DNA from: Pseudolysobacter sp.
GTDB taxonomy: Bacteria; Pseudomonadota; Gammaproteobacteria; Xanthomonadales; Rhodanobacteraceae
Direction: 5' to 3'
NCBI GenBank assembly: GCA_025351985.1
Contig: JANXUW010000348.1
Coordinates: 1-12,112, forward strand
DNA: 12,112 bases
The position numbers and the translations under genes were made by a program. Of the stretch, positions 1 through 7,586 are shown piece after piece. Numbering within the stretch: position 1 is the stretch's first letter; each line of letters opens with the position of its first letter. The notes beneath the pieces were generated by a model. The model was not told the origin of the DNA. It did no database searches and saw only the letters and a list, made by a program, of their open reading frames with translations.

Positions 1-1635
1 GCGACAGATATGTCGGGGCGGCCGTGGTTCGCGACAACAGCAGGTTTGATGCATCTGGCCTCATCCGCAGCACCTGCAAAACTGCTGACGGATCTGACCA
101 CCGGTGTGGATCAGATCTGGTTCGATAGCGATGCCACGATGCATGTTGCGATTGCCGATCGCATCTGTCGTTTCAGTCCGCAGCTGACCGGCGTGGGCAC
201 GTTGCACGATTGCGCGACGCTGCCGACGGTTGCCCGAGCCAATGATCTGGTACAGATTTCGCCCGAACGTACTTGGCTTGTCGCCAATGACGGAATTTTC
301 GAATTCGATGGTACGCGCGCACGGCGTCTGTACGGCAACCATCTGCTCGACGGCGGCATGACTTCGTCGTTGAACCCGGCCGGAAACGGCGACCTCTGGG
401 CGGCCGGTGCCGGTGTGCTGCAGCGTATTCATCCATGTATCGATTGCGCCGCAGACTGGCAGATTCGGGAAGCGCCAGGCCGTTGGCAAGGCTTGCCCAG
501 CAGCAGTGCGATCGCGGCGACGCAGAGCCCCAGCGGTGACCTGTGGATTGCCGGCAATCGCGGCATCTGGCGCATTCCGAGCGGCGCCCGCGATGGACCG
601 AAAAACGCGCCCACGATCGTGCCGATACGCGCCGCTATCGATAGTCAGGAACTCGCGCCGGACCAGAAAATCGAACTCGCTGCCGATGCGCGCAGGCTCG
701 AACTGGAGTTTGCGGCATTGAGTTTTCGCGATCGCAATTTATTGCGTTTTCGATCGCGTCTGAGCGGGCAGGGCGACTGGTCGGGTATGACGCGTTCGGC
801 GGTGTTGCAGTTCGCGGCCTTGGAACCCGGCGACTATCGTGCCGAGATGAGTGCCAGCCTGGATGGCGAGCACTGGTCCGACACTCCTGCTGCCATGGAA
901 TTTCGTGTGCTGCCGCCATGGTATCGAACCTGGTGGGCGCGCATCGTCTTCCTGATTGTCGCGCTGGCCTTGGCCAGCTGGTTGTATCGTTTGCGGATCG
1001 CGGCATTGTTGCGGGTCGAACGCGAGCGCACGCGAATCGCGATGGATCTGCACGATGAGCTCGGCGCCGGACTCGGCAGCATCGGCATGCTTGCCGGCGT
1101 AGCGGTGCGCGATGGTTTGGCGGTCGGCGAGCAGCGCCGATTGCTGGATGAGATTGCGAATGTTTCCGGATTGCTCGGCAGCGGCTTGCGTTCGCTGGTG
1201 TGGTCATTGCGCAGCGGTCGCGCCGGATTGGCGGAACTCGGTGCGCAGATTGCGGATCACGCGCGCCGCTTGTTTCCCGGCGAACGACCGCGATTGTCGG
1301 TGCAGTTGCCGCAGCATCCGTCCGATGCGCCGTTGCCCCCCGAGCTGCGCCGGCATGTACTTTTGCTGGCGCTGGAAGCATTGCACAACATCTCGCGGCA
1401 TGCCGATGCAAGCCAGGTCGTGGTTGTATTGTCTGCTCATATCGATGGTGGTTTCAGCTTGAATATCGCAGACGACGGTCGTGGTTTCGATCTGCGTGCC
1501 GAGTCTGCCGGCGTCGGTTTGGAAAGCATGCAACGGCGCGCCGCAGCGATCAACGCGCGGCTCGTCATCGACAGTGTCGCCGGACACGGCACGCGCATCG
1601 CGCTCGATTGCCCTGCGGTTGCGCGCATCGCATGA
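1..1635 (+). CDS. Two-component sensor histidine kinase with periplasmic beta-propeller, 5'-partial
   Basis: The reading frame is open to the first base of the window, and the first residues already read like the middle of a Reg_prop propeller repeat, so the true start lies upstream. Residue numbers count from the ATG at position 10. Residues 1-195 contain propeller-type strands such as GDLWIAGNRGIWRI near 177-190. Residues about 229-305 resemble a Y_Y_Y domain. One membrane helix lies at about 312-326. The HisKA_3 phosphoacceptor box contains H348 in MDLHDELGAGLGSIGM. The HATPase domain has an N-box (E456, N460), a G1 box DDGRGF at 488-493 and a G2 box GVGLES at 501-506. This is the layout of kinases that sense with an outside propeller and phosphorylate a NarL-type regulator; the next gene is such a regulator, 43 nt downstream. 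The ligand cannot be read from the sequence. Confidence 0.93.
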   Translation, partial: ATDMSGRPWFATTAGLMHLASSAAPAKLLTDLTTGVDQIWFDSDATMHVAIADRICRFSPQLTGVGTLHDCATLPTVARANDLVQISPERTWLVANDGIFEFDGTRARRLYGNHLLDGGMTSSLNPAGNGDLWAAGAGVLQRIHPCIDCAADWQIREAPGRWQGLPSSSAIAATQSPSGDLWIAGNRGIWRIPSGARDGPKNAPTIVPIRAAIDSQELAPDQKIELAADARRLELEFAALSFRDRNLLRFRSRLSGQGDWSGMTRSAVLQFAALEPGDYRAEMSASLDGEHWSDTPAAMEFRVLPPWYRTWWARIVFLIVALALASWLYRLRIAALLRVERERTRIAMDLHDELGAGLGSIGMLAGVAVRDGLAVGEQRRLLDEIANVSGLLGSGLRSLVWSLRSGRAGLAELGAQIADHARRLFPGERPRLSVQLPQHPSDAPLPPELRRHVLLLALEALHNISRHADASQVVVVLSAHIDGGFSLNIADDGRGFDLRAESAGVGLESMQRRAAAINARLVIDSVAGHGTRIALDCPAVARIA

Positions 1636-1642
1636 TCGTGCG
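1623..1642 (+). repeat. 20-bp direct repeat, copy 1 (over the kinase stop codon)
   Basis: GCGCATCGCATGATCGTGCG here matches positions 2384-2403 at 19 of 20 bases. This copy includes the last codons and stop of the kinase gene, so part of it is coding. Because one base differs, the central palindrome is imperfect in this copy. Confidence 0.45.
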
Positions 1643-1678
1643 CTTGCCAGCGCCGCAGGCTATTGTCAGAGTCGACCG

Positions 1679-2365
1679 ATGAGCGAACCTGCACGCCTGC
1701 GCCTGGTGAATGTCGAAGACGATCCGCGCTATCGCAGCAGCCTGTCGTTGTTGCTGCGCAACCTGCCCGAATTCGAGGTCGGCGCATCGTACAGCTCCGC
1801 CACGGCCTTGCTCGACGTGGCCCGCAAGGCGCGCTCGCTCGACATGCCCGCACCATGGGATGTCGTGCTGACCGACATGGGCTTGCCCGGCATCGATGGC
1901 GTGGAACTCACGCGCGAATTGAAAATACTGTTCCCTGCGTTGCGCGTGATCGTGCTGACCGTTTTCGACGAACCCGCCAGCGTGCTCGCCGCGATCTGCG
2001 CGGGCGCCGACGGTTATCTGCTGAAGAGCTCGCCGAGCCACGAAATGGTCGCGCAACTCATGCTGGTATTGCGTCACGGTGCGCCGCTCAGCACGGCGCT
2101 GGCCGGTACGATGATGCGACTGGTACGCGAAAGTCATAGCGAACGTTTTGCCGCGCGCAATCTGCCGCGCGATCTCGGACTCACCCCGCGCCAGATCGAT
2201 GTATTGCGCGAACTGGTGCGCGGATTGTCCTATCGCGAAATCGGCGAGCATCTGGAAATTTCCATCGATACCGTGCGTAGTCACATCCGCCAGATCTACA
2301 CCGCGCTGCAGGTTCACAACGTCGCTGAAGCCGTGAGTTACGCGCTGCGTCACGGCTTGGTCTGA
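1679..2365 (+). CDS. NarL/FixJ-family response regulator (REC plus LuxR HTH)
   Basis: The 228-residue product is a DNA-binding response regulator and the probable partner of the kinase upstream. The receiver domain spans about residues 7-125: acidic pocket E13/D14/D15, phosphoacceptor D66 in VVLTDMGLPG, switch T94 and conserved K116. The LuxR-type helix-turn-helix covers about 168-219 (LTPRQIDVLRELVRGLSYRE and following residues, with the recognition helix around SIDTVRSHIRQIY). The frame is open upstream to 1481, but that part overlaps the kinase gene and has no receiver homology. The ATG at 1679 places the first beta strand at the usual distance from the N-terminus. Its ribosome binding site is weak, which may mean translation coupled to the kinase gene. 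Targets are unknown; the exported-protein genes immediately downstream are reasonable candidates. Confidence 0.93.
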   Translation: MSEPARLRLVNVEDDPRYRSSLSLLLRNLPEFEVGASYSSATALLDVARKARSLDMPAPWDVVLTDMGLPGIDGVELTRELKILFPALRVIVLTVFDEPASVLAAICAGADGYLLKSSPSHEMVAQLMLVLRHGAPLSTALAGTMMRLVRESHSERFAARNLPRDLGLTPRQIDVLRELVRGLSYREIGEHLEISIDTVRSHIRQIYTALQVHNVAEAVSYALRHGLV

Positions 2366-2383
2366 ACCCGACGCGGTGGTGCT

Positions 2384-2403
2384 GCGCATCGCATGATCAT
2401 GCG
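2384..2403 (+). repeat. 20-bp direct repeat, copy 2 (overlaps the palindrome)
   Basis: GCGCATCGCATGATCATGCG is the second copy of the sequence at 1623-1642, 761 bp downstream, with one mismatch. The two copies bracket the response regulator gene. The single difference is the base that completes the perfect palindrome in this copy. Confidence 0.45.
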
Positions 2404-2405
2404 AT
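2388..2405. promoter_or_regulatory. Perfect 18-bp palindrome after the response regulator gene
   Basis: ATCGCATGATCATGCGAT is identical to its reverse complement. It lies in the 106-nt gap between the regulator stop (2365) and the next gene (2472). A perfect palindrome in a promoter-side gap suits a dimeric DNA-binding protein such as a LuxR-type regulator. It could also form a hairpin, but no T-run follows, so it is not a standard terminator. The function is inferred. Confidence 0.4.
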
Positions 2406-2460
2406 ACCGGGCGTTGCTGAATGCCGCTACGTTACCGGTGGCGGCGTGCCGCGTCCGCCA

Positions 2461-2465
2461 GGGAG
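2461..2465 (+). promoter_or_regulatory. Ribosome binding site for the delta-60-like protein gene
   Basis: GGGAG stands 6 nt before the ATG at 2472. It selects this start over upstream in-frame codons from 2421 and puts the signal peptide at the N-terminus. Confidence 0.6.
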
Positions 2466-2471
2466 ATTGTG

Positions 2472-3989
2472 ATGGGCATTCGAAAATACGCAGCATGCGT
2501 ACTGCTGGCGCTTTTTGTTGCCGCAGATGGATCGGCCACCGAAGGCCAGCTTGATCCGACCTTCGGCGCTGGCGGTCTGGTTTATCTCGGCTGGGATGCC
2601 GATGCCAGTACCACGCCTTACGATGTCGCGCTTACCGTGCTGGCACCGAGCGATGGCAGCGTGATCGTGGTCGGCAACGGCACCGATGCCGGTGCAAGTT
2701 ACGGCAGCTACAATGCGATCTGCATCGCCAAGCTCACCGCCGCCGGCACGTTCGATACGCAATTCGGCGATGTGACCACACCGGGGCAGACCAAGATTCA
2801 TGGCGGCAGTGCCTCGACCCAGATCAAGGCCACCTCTGCAGCGCTGCAGCCCGATGGCAAGATCGTCATCGCCGGCGATATTTATTTTCCGAATTCCGGC
2901 AAGCAAATGGCTGCAGTCTGGCGCCTGAATGCGGATGGTTCCACCGATACGGGTTTTGGTTTCGCCGGAGCGACGGTGGTTGATCGCAATATCGGCAACC
3001 AATTCGACAGTGCCAGTGGGGTCGCCATCATCAAGGGAGTTCAAGGCACGCCTTACGCGGGGCTGGAAGGCCGTATCGTCGTCGCGGGTTCGATCGATTT
3101 CAGTCCGACGGTCGTGGTCGCGTCCAGCTGGATTTTTCAGCTCGACCCGTCCGGTATTCCGGTCTTGACCAACGGCTCGAATTCCTACTTCTGGACGGCG
3201 ATCAATTGCGGCGAGGGTTACCACGATCAGACCTTTTCCGCGATTCACATCACGGTCGAACCCGACGCCGGAACCATGACCTACTACGCGGCGGGAAACT
3301 GCGTGCCGCGACCGAATACCGGCCGCCTGCCGCAGCCCTATATCGCTGCGGTCGATCCGAACTTGAATCTGATAACGAGCTTCGGCAACAGCGACAACGG
3401 TTTCAGCCAAGTCGGCTACATCGACAACTTGCATGATTACCGCAATTCCCAAATCACCAGTCTGGATGTCGATCCGGGCGGGCGGCTCATTGTGTATGCC
3501 GGCAACTACTTCGGCGGCGGCGATTCACAACCGCTGACGGGTGCGTTGAATGCCGCGGACGGTCATTTCAACACGGCATGGAGCGGGGGCGGCGCGACGA
3601 TCGTGTCCAGCCGCGGCAACCTGAGCCAGGCCTGGGGCATTCTGCTCAATCCCACGCATGGCAGCTATTTGTCCAACGCGATTCTGGCGGGACAGGATAC
3701 GTGCTCAGGCAATTTTGTCTGCGAGCTTGGACACGGCACCTACTTCGCGGCAACGCAGATCAATCAGGGGACAAAAATCCCGTATTGCGGTCCTGCCGGC
3801 GAATGCGCTTATGGCTATCCCGGACAAACCAATCAGGGCGCCTACGCCATGGCGTATACGCAGGGCTTCAAGGTATTGCTTGCAGGTTACGTGCTGTTCG
3901 GCCCGCGCGCCGATTTCGCCGTCATGCGGCTGCAGGGTGATGGAATTTTCTTCAACGGTTTTGGTTATGCGTCGCAGGATTTCAGGTAG
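2472..3989 (+). CDS. Exported delta-60-repeat-like protein
   Basis: The 505-residue product begins with a signal peptide (MGIRKYAACVLLALFVAADG, probable cleavage after GSA at residue 22). The mature part carries scattered delta-60-type repeat units: LDPTFGAGGLV at 27-37, IAKLTAAGTFDTQFG at 85-99, LQPDGKIVIAGD at 125-136, AVWRLNADGSTDTGFG at 148-163, and a last one, FAVMRLQGDGIFFNGFG, just before the C-terminus. Such repeats are thought to form beta-propeller-like folds in surface or secreted proteins. The units are irregular here, with long insertions between them. Two cysteine pairs (DTCSGNFVCE and PYCGPAGEC) near the C-terminal quarter may form disulfides, in keeping with export. No catalytic motif is visible. 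It is the first of four exported-protein genes in a row; the next starts 72 nt after its stop. Confidence 0.85.
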   Translation: MGIRKYAACVLLALFVAADGSATEGQLDPTFGAGGLVYLGWDADASTTPYDVALTVLAPSDGSVIVVGNGTDAGASYGSYNAICIAKLTAAGTFDTQFGDVTTPGQTKIHGGSASTQIKATSAALQPDGKIVIAGDIYFPNSGKQMAAVWRLNADGSTDTGFGFAGATVVDRNIGNQFDSASGVAIIKGVQGTPYAGLEGRIVVAGSIDFSPTVVVASSWIFQLDPSGIPVLTNGSNSYFWTAINCGEGYHDQTFSAIHITVEPDAGTMTYYAAGNCVPRPNTGRLPQPYIAAVDPNLNLITSFGNSDNGFSQVGYIDNLHDYRNSQITSLDVDPGGRLIVYAGNYFGGGDSQPLTGALNAADGHFNTAWSGGGATIVSSRGNLSQAWGILLNPTHGSYLSNAILAGQDTCSGNFVCELGHGTYFAATQINQGTKIPYCGPAGECAYGYPGQTNQGAYAMAYTQGFKVLLAGYVLFGPRADFAVMRLQGDGIFFNGFGYASQDFR

Positions 3990-4049
3990 GGCGTGTGCGG
4001 TTCTGTGTCGAAAAATCCGTGCGGTAAAGCGGTGGTATCGCACGCAATC

Positions 4050-4053
4050 AGGA
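4050..4053 (+). promoter_or_regulatory. Ribosome binding site for the 59-residue-repeat protein gene
   Basis: AGGA lies 8 nt before the ATG at 4062. It favours that start over the GTG at 3993 and the ATG at 4053, and leaves a normal signal peptide at the N-terminus. Confidence 0.5.
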
Positions 4054-4061
4054 TGTTCAGA

Positions 4062-6080
4062 ATGGCGCAGTTCGAATCGGTGCGAAGCAGCATATTCAAA
4101 TTGTTGACGGGCATCATCGCATCGATGCTGGCATTCGCCAGCGCGCAAGTTGCGGCCGCCGAAATCGACATCACGGCGGCGGGCAGTATCGCGTTCGGCA
4201 CGTCGGTCACGGCCTTGCCGAACGGCAACGTGGTGGTAACCGATCCGAACGGGCCGACCGCCAACATCGGCACGGTATTCCTCTACACACCGAGCGGAGT
4301 GCGGATCAGCAGCTTCACCGGCAGCAGCCCGAACGATCATGTCGGTAGCGGTGGAGTGCTGGTGCTGGCGGATGGCAACTTCGTCGTGGTGAGTCCGCAC
4401 TGGACGAATGGCACGGCAGCGAATGCCGGTGCTGTGACCTGGGTGAATGGCAGTATCGGCTTGAGTGGCGTGGTGTCGTCCGACAATTCGCTGATCGGGC
4501 TCACGGCGGGCGATCAGGTAGGATCGGCCGGCATCACTTCGCTCAGCAATGGCAATTATGTCATTGCCAGCCCGAATTGGAACAGCGGCTCGATCACCAG
4601 CGTAGGCGCTGCGACTTGGGCCAACGGCAATGGCGCCTCATCTGGCGTTGTATCGCCAGCGAATTCGCTGGTTGGATCGACCGCGAACGATCAGGTCGGG
4701 TTCTACGGTGCCACCGCGCTGAGCAACGGCAACTACGTCGTCCAAAGCCCGTTCTGGAGTAACGGCGCAGCCACCAACGCGGGCGCGGCAACGTGGGGCG
4801 CCGGTAGCGTCGGCGCAACCGGCGTGGTCTCGGTGGCGAATTCACTGGTCGGTTCGGTCAGCAACGATTTGGTCGGCGCCGGAGGTATCTCTGCGCTGAG
4901 TAACGGCAATTACGTGGTGGGCAGTTCGGGCTGGAGCAATAGTGCGGCCGCTGTCGTCGGCGCCATCACCTGGGCTAACGGTTCAACCGGTATCGCCGGT
5001 GCGGTGTCACCCGCCAATTCGCTGGTCGGGACAACGGCATACGACGAAATCGGATCGCTCGGCGTTTACGCATTGACCAATGGAAACTATGTTGTGCCCA
5101 GCCCCGACTGGAACAACGGCGGGCTGAGTTTCGCAGGTGCAGTGACGTGGGCGGATGGCAGCGTTGGTATCCGCGGCGCGGTGACGGCCGCAAATTCTCT
5201 GGTCGGCACGACGTCGGGCGACCGCGTCGGATACGGCGGGGCGTATGCGTTGACCAACGGCAATTATGTCGTCGCCAGTTACGCGTGGAGCAACGCCGGT
5301 GTGGCGGAGGCCGGTGCCGTTACGTGGGCGAATGGAGCAACAGGAATCAGTGGCCCGGTATCGTCGACAAATTCACTCGTGGGCAGTCAGACCAACGATG
5401 CGGTGGGAGGAGGATTCGTAACGCCGCTGGCGAACGGAAATTATGTCGTGGCCAGTCCGAACTGGGCGAATGGCGCGGCGACGAATGCGGGCGCAGTGAC
5501 GTGGGCAAGCGGCACGGTCGGGCGAGTCGGCCCGGTGTCTGCCAGCAACTCGCTGGTCGGGAGCAGCAGCAGCGATTTTATCGGCACCCGGATACGCGTC
5601 TTGCAGAACGGCAACTACCTCACCGCGAGTGCGTCATGGAACAACACGACAACCGGTGCCAGCAAGGCCGGCGCAGTGACTGTGGGCAATGGCAATGCGG
5701 GCAGCACAGGGAAGGTTTCATCGGCCAATTCGTTGGTCGGCTTGAATAGTAACGACCAGATCGGCAGCGGCGTTCAATTCGGCAATATCATCATCAACGG
5801 CATCCGCGGACTCAGCGATGACAACTTCGTCGTGCTCAATGCCGACTGGAGCAACGGCGCCGCAACGGCGGCAGGCGCGATCACATTGGCGAGTGGCCGT
5901 TGTCGCCTCGCCGGCAATGTTGCGGCCTACAACAGTGTTCGCGGCGCGCTTGCGAATGAGGGTACGCAGATGCCTTTCGACTACGACCCGACGCACCAGC
6001 AGCTGCTAGTCGGCTTGCCGATGGAAAACAAGGTTGCGCTGTTCCGCATGGATCAGATTTTTGCCGACGGTTTTGAATAG
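4062..6080 (+). CDS. Exported protein of 59-residue tandem repeats with a C-terminal IFADGFE tail
   Basis: The 672-residue product starts with a signal peptide (MAQFESVRSSIFKLLTGIIA and on, cleavage near QVAAA/EIDI). The rest is almost entirely a tandem repeat. Each unit begins NSLVGSTxND, continues with a strand-like block around ALSNGNYVVxSPxW, then SNGAATNAGAxTWxNG, and ends GVVSxA. A more degenerate unit (TALPNGNVVVTDP) precedes the regular array. I recall similar repeats, under a DUF label (possibly DUF5650), in large bacterial surface proteins, but cannot confirm this here. The NGNYVV/W pattern suggests beta-propeller or beta-solenoid blades. After the repeats comes a short non-repeat domain ending MDQIFADGFE. 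There are no catalytic motifs and almost no cysteine. The role is unknown; adhesion or surface display is a guess. The neighbours are exported proteins of similar design. Confidence 0.85.
   Translation: MAQFESVRSSIFKLLTGIIASMLAFASAQVAAAEIDITAAGSIAFGTSVTALPNGNVVVTDPNGPTANIGTVFLYTPSGVRISSFTGSSPNDHVGSGGVLVLADGNFVVVSPHWTNGTAANAGAVTWVNGSIGLSGVVSSDNSLIGLTAGDQVGSAGITSLSNGNYVIASPNWNSGSITSVGAATWANGNGASSGVVSPANSLVGSTANDQVGFYGATALSNGNYVVQSPFWSNGAATNAGAATWGAGSVGATGVVSVANSLVGSVSNDLVGAGGISALSNGNYVVGSSGWSNSAAAVVGAITWANGSTGIAGAVSPANSLVGTTAYDEIGSLGVYALTNGNYVVPSPDWNNGGLSFAGAVTWADGSVGIRGAVTAANSLVGTTSGDRVGYGGAYALTNGNYVVASYAWSNAGVAEAGAVTWANGATGISGPVSSTNSLVGSQTNDAVGGGFVTPLANGNYVVASPNWANGAATNAGAVTWASGTVGRVGPVSASNSLVGSSSSDFIGTRIRVLQNGNYLTASASWNNTTTGASKAGAVTVGNGNAGSTGKVSSANSLVGLNSNDQIGSGVQFGNIIINGIRGLSDDNFVVLNADWSNGAATAAGAITLASGRCRLAGNVAAYNSVRGALANEGTQMPFDYDPTHQQLLVGLPMENKVALFRMDQIFADGFE
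4308..5930 (+). repeat. Nine in-frame tandem repeats, 177-nt period
   Basis: Unit starts fall at 4308, 4485, 4662, 4839, 5016, 5193, 5370, 5547 and 5727. The first seven spacings are exactly 177 nt (59 codons). The eighth unit is 180 nt, with one extra residue in its NNTTTGASKAG segment. The ninth is about 204 nt, with an insertion after DQIGSG. The first unit is degenerate at its start (SSFTGSSPND). The amino acid pattern is well kept while synonymous positions differ among units, so the array is old and kept by selection on the protein. Confidence 0.9.
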
Positions 6081-6102
6081 CGCTCGGTCGCATATGCAGT
6101 TT

Positions 6103-6108
6103 GATAAT
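6103..6108 (+). promoter_or_regulatory. Possible -10 element before the PD40-like protein gene
   Basis: GATAAT matches the sigma-70 -10 consensus at five of six bases. It sits in the unusually AT-rich 60-nt gap 6081-6140 and would leave a leader of roughly 25 nt. No convincing -35 hexamer is found at 16-18 nt upstream, so the call is weak. Confidence 0.25.
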
Positions 6109-6128
6109 TTGTGTACTTGTATATTTAT

Positions 6129-6134
6129 GGAGAA
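6129..6134 (+). promoter_or_regulatory. Ribosome binding site for the PD40-like protein gene
   Basis: GGAGAA is 6 nt before the ATG at 6141. It selects that codon over the in-frame GTG at 6111, which would add ten residues in front of the signal peptide. Confidence 0.65.
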
Positions 6135-6140
6135 AGTGCG

Positions 6141-7511
6141 ATGCACAGAATCACATCATGTTTCGCATTGGCGCTAGGGCTTGCCGTTCCGCTTGCGGCG
6201 CACGCCGGACCGCTGATTACCGAGCGCATCAATGTCAATCCGACGACCGGTGCGCAAGCGAATGGCATCAGCTATTCGCCGGTGCTGTCGGCAGATGGTT
6301 GTGTCGTTGCGTTCATCTCGAAATCAACCACGCTCGCGCCGGCCAGTTACGGCCTTACTACAAATTCGCCCGCGCAGGTGTACGCGGTCAACCGCTGCGT
6401 GGTGCCGCATACGATCGAGCTCATCAGCGTCACGAATGACGGCACGGCGGCGGCCGATGCGGCCAGTTTCGTCCCGAACATTTCGGCCGATGGTCGTTAT
6501 GTCGCCTTTATCTCGGTGGCAGGCAATCTGCCGCAGAACAGCGCCACACCCAATCGCAACTATCTCGTCTTCGTTCGCGACCGTGTCACGCACACCACAT
6601 TGTCGCCGTTCGAGGCCTGGCGGCCTACGCCGCAAAATAACGGTGGCGTCAGCGTGGACGTCACCGCTGCACTTCGCTACATGAGTGCGGACGCATCCGA
6701 ATTTTTGTTCGAGTTCAGCAGTGCGCCGACCGTGCAGCAGAATATTTACGTCGTGAAATTCTCGGCTGGCGTGAGCACCCTGCAGGGAATATGTCCTACC
6801 ATCGACAACGGTTGCCTGGCCGCTACTTCGTCCGAGCTGCTCTTGTCTGCCGATGGCAGCAAGGTCGTGTTGCAATCGACGTATCCCTTCGTCGCAGGCG
6901 GCGGCGCTGGTCTGCACAGCGTGTATTCCTATGACGTTGCAACGGCGGCCGCAACGCTGGTCAGCGTCAATGGCAACGGCGTTGCAGCAAACGCAAGTGT
7001 CGATCCGCTGTCGGATATCGGCCTGTCCGCGGATGGTCATCTCGTGGCGTTTTCCACCGACATTGCAACCAACTTTCCGGGCAACACGAGCAACACCCTG
7101 GTACTGAAGAACATGACATCCGGTGCGGCAACCCTCATCAGCGCGATGAGCGACGGCACCCCTGTGAAGATCGGTTACGGCTACGCGTTGCCGCAGCTCA
7201 GCGCCGACGGCAATCGGCTGGCGTTTACTGCAGAAAATCAGCTCGTGCCACACAGTTACCAGACAGGTCCCGACGCCGTGATCGCGGACATGACGCTCGG
7301 TCGACTCGGCAGCGCCTGCATCTCCGCCAGCGGCTCCTTCGGCCACAACGGCTGCGATGGGGTTACGATCTCGGCGGACGGCGAATGGGCGGCGTTCCGC
7401 TCGACCTCCACCAATCTCGTGCCGAACGACAGCAATGGCCAGCCGGACATCTTCGTGGTCTCGCTGGATGCCGCGGTTGACGTTGTATTTTCCACCGGAT
7501 TTGAACTTTAG
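6141..7511 (+). CDS. Exported seven-bladed TolB/PD40-like beta-propeller protein with a GFE tail
   Basis: The 456-residue product starts with a signal peptide (MHRITSCFALALGLAVPLAA, cleavage after AHA at residue 22). Seven copies of a WD40-like/PD40 motif (SADG followed by a hydrophobic strand such as YVAFIS) occur at residues 50, 115, 182 (SADA), 236, 296, 354 and 411. That is the number expected for one closed seven-bladed propeller of the TolB type. In TolB-like proteins such domains bind partner proteins; no active site is visible here. Cysteines at 54/86, 218/225 and 393/405 could pair as disulfides, consistent with a location outside the cytoplasm. The C-terminus, VDVVFSTGFEL, resembles the IFADGFE end of the protein encoded just upstream. 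The gene follows that one after 60 nt. Confidence 0.85.
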   Translation: MHRITSCFALALGLAVPLAAHAGPLITERINVNPTTGAQANGISYSPVLSADGCVVAFISKSTTLAPASYGLTTNSPAQVYAVNRCVVPHTIELISVTNDGTAAADAASFVPNISADGRYVAFISVAGNLPQNSATPNRNYLVFVRDRVTHTTLSPFEAWRPTPQNNGGVSVDVTAALRYMSADASEFLFEFSSAPTVQQNIYVVKFSAGVSTLQGICPTIDNGCLAATSSELLLSADGSKVVLQSTYPFVAGGGAGLHSVYSYDVATAAATLVSVNGNGVAANASVDPLSDIGLSADGHLVAFSTDIATNFPGNTSNTLVLKNMTSGAATLISAMSDGTPVKIGYGYALPQLSADGNRLAFTAENQLVPHSYQTGPDAVIADMTLGRLGSACISASGSFGHNGCDGVTISADGEWAAFRSTSTNLVPNDSNGQPDIFVVSLDAAVDVVFSTGFEL

Positions 7512-7523
7512 CGAGGGGCGGGG

Positions 7524-7549
7524 GCGATCCGTCCGCATCGCAGGTTTTT
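7524..7549 (+). terminator. Weak hairpin with T-run after the PD40-like gene
   Basis: GCGAT (7524-7528) pairs with ATCGC (7537-7541) around an 8-nt loop, and TTTTT follows at 7545-7549. The stem is only five pairs, so at best it would end part of the transcription before the next gene. Confidence 0.25.
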
Positions 7550-7575
7550 CCGCTGCGTGCCGCCAATGAATCAAC

Positions 7576-7580
7576 AGGAG
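7576..7580 (+). promoter_or_regulatory. Ribosome binding site for the papain-fold-like protein gene
   Basis: AGGAG is 6 nt upstream of the ATG at 7587. It selects that start over in-frame GTG 7557 and ATG 7566, and agrees with the start of the signal peptide. Confidence 0.7.
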
Positions 7581-7586
7581 CAATCA

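Noticed and set aside
2427..3452. 341-codon open frame on the minus strand opposite the delta-60-like gene
   Set aside because: No domain or signal is visible, and it overlaps a convincing exported-protein gene.
3976..3989. C-terminal end of the delta-60-like protein as a third copy of the GFE tail (it contains FFNGFG)
   Set aside because: The FNGFG here is part of a delta-60 unit and is followed by further residues, so it is not at the extreme C-terminus.
6324..7583. 419-codon open frame on the minus strand opposite the PD40-like gene
   Set aside because: Antisense shadow: the plus strand has a signal peptide, a ribosome binding site and seven repeat motifs, while this product has low-complexity composition.
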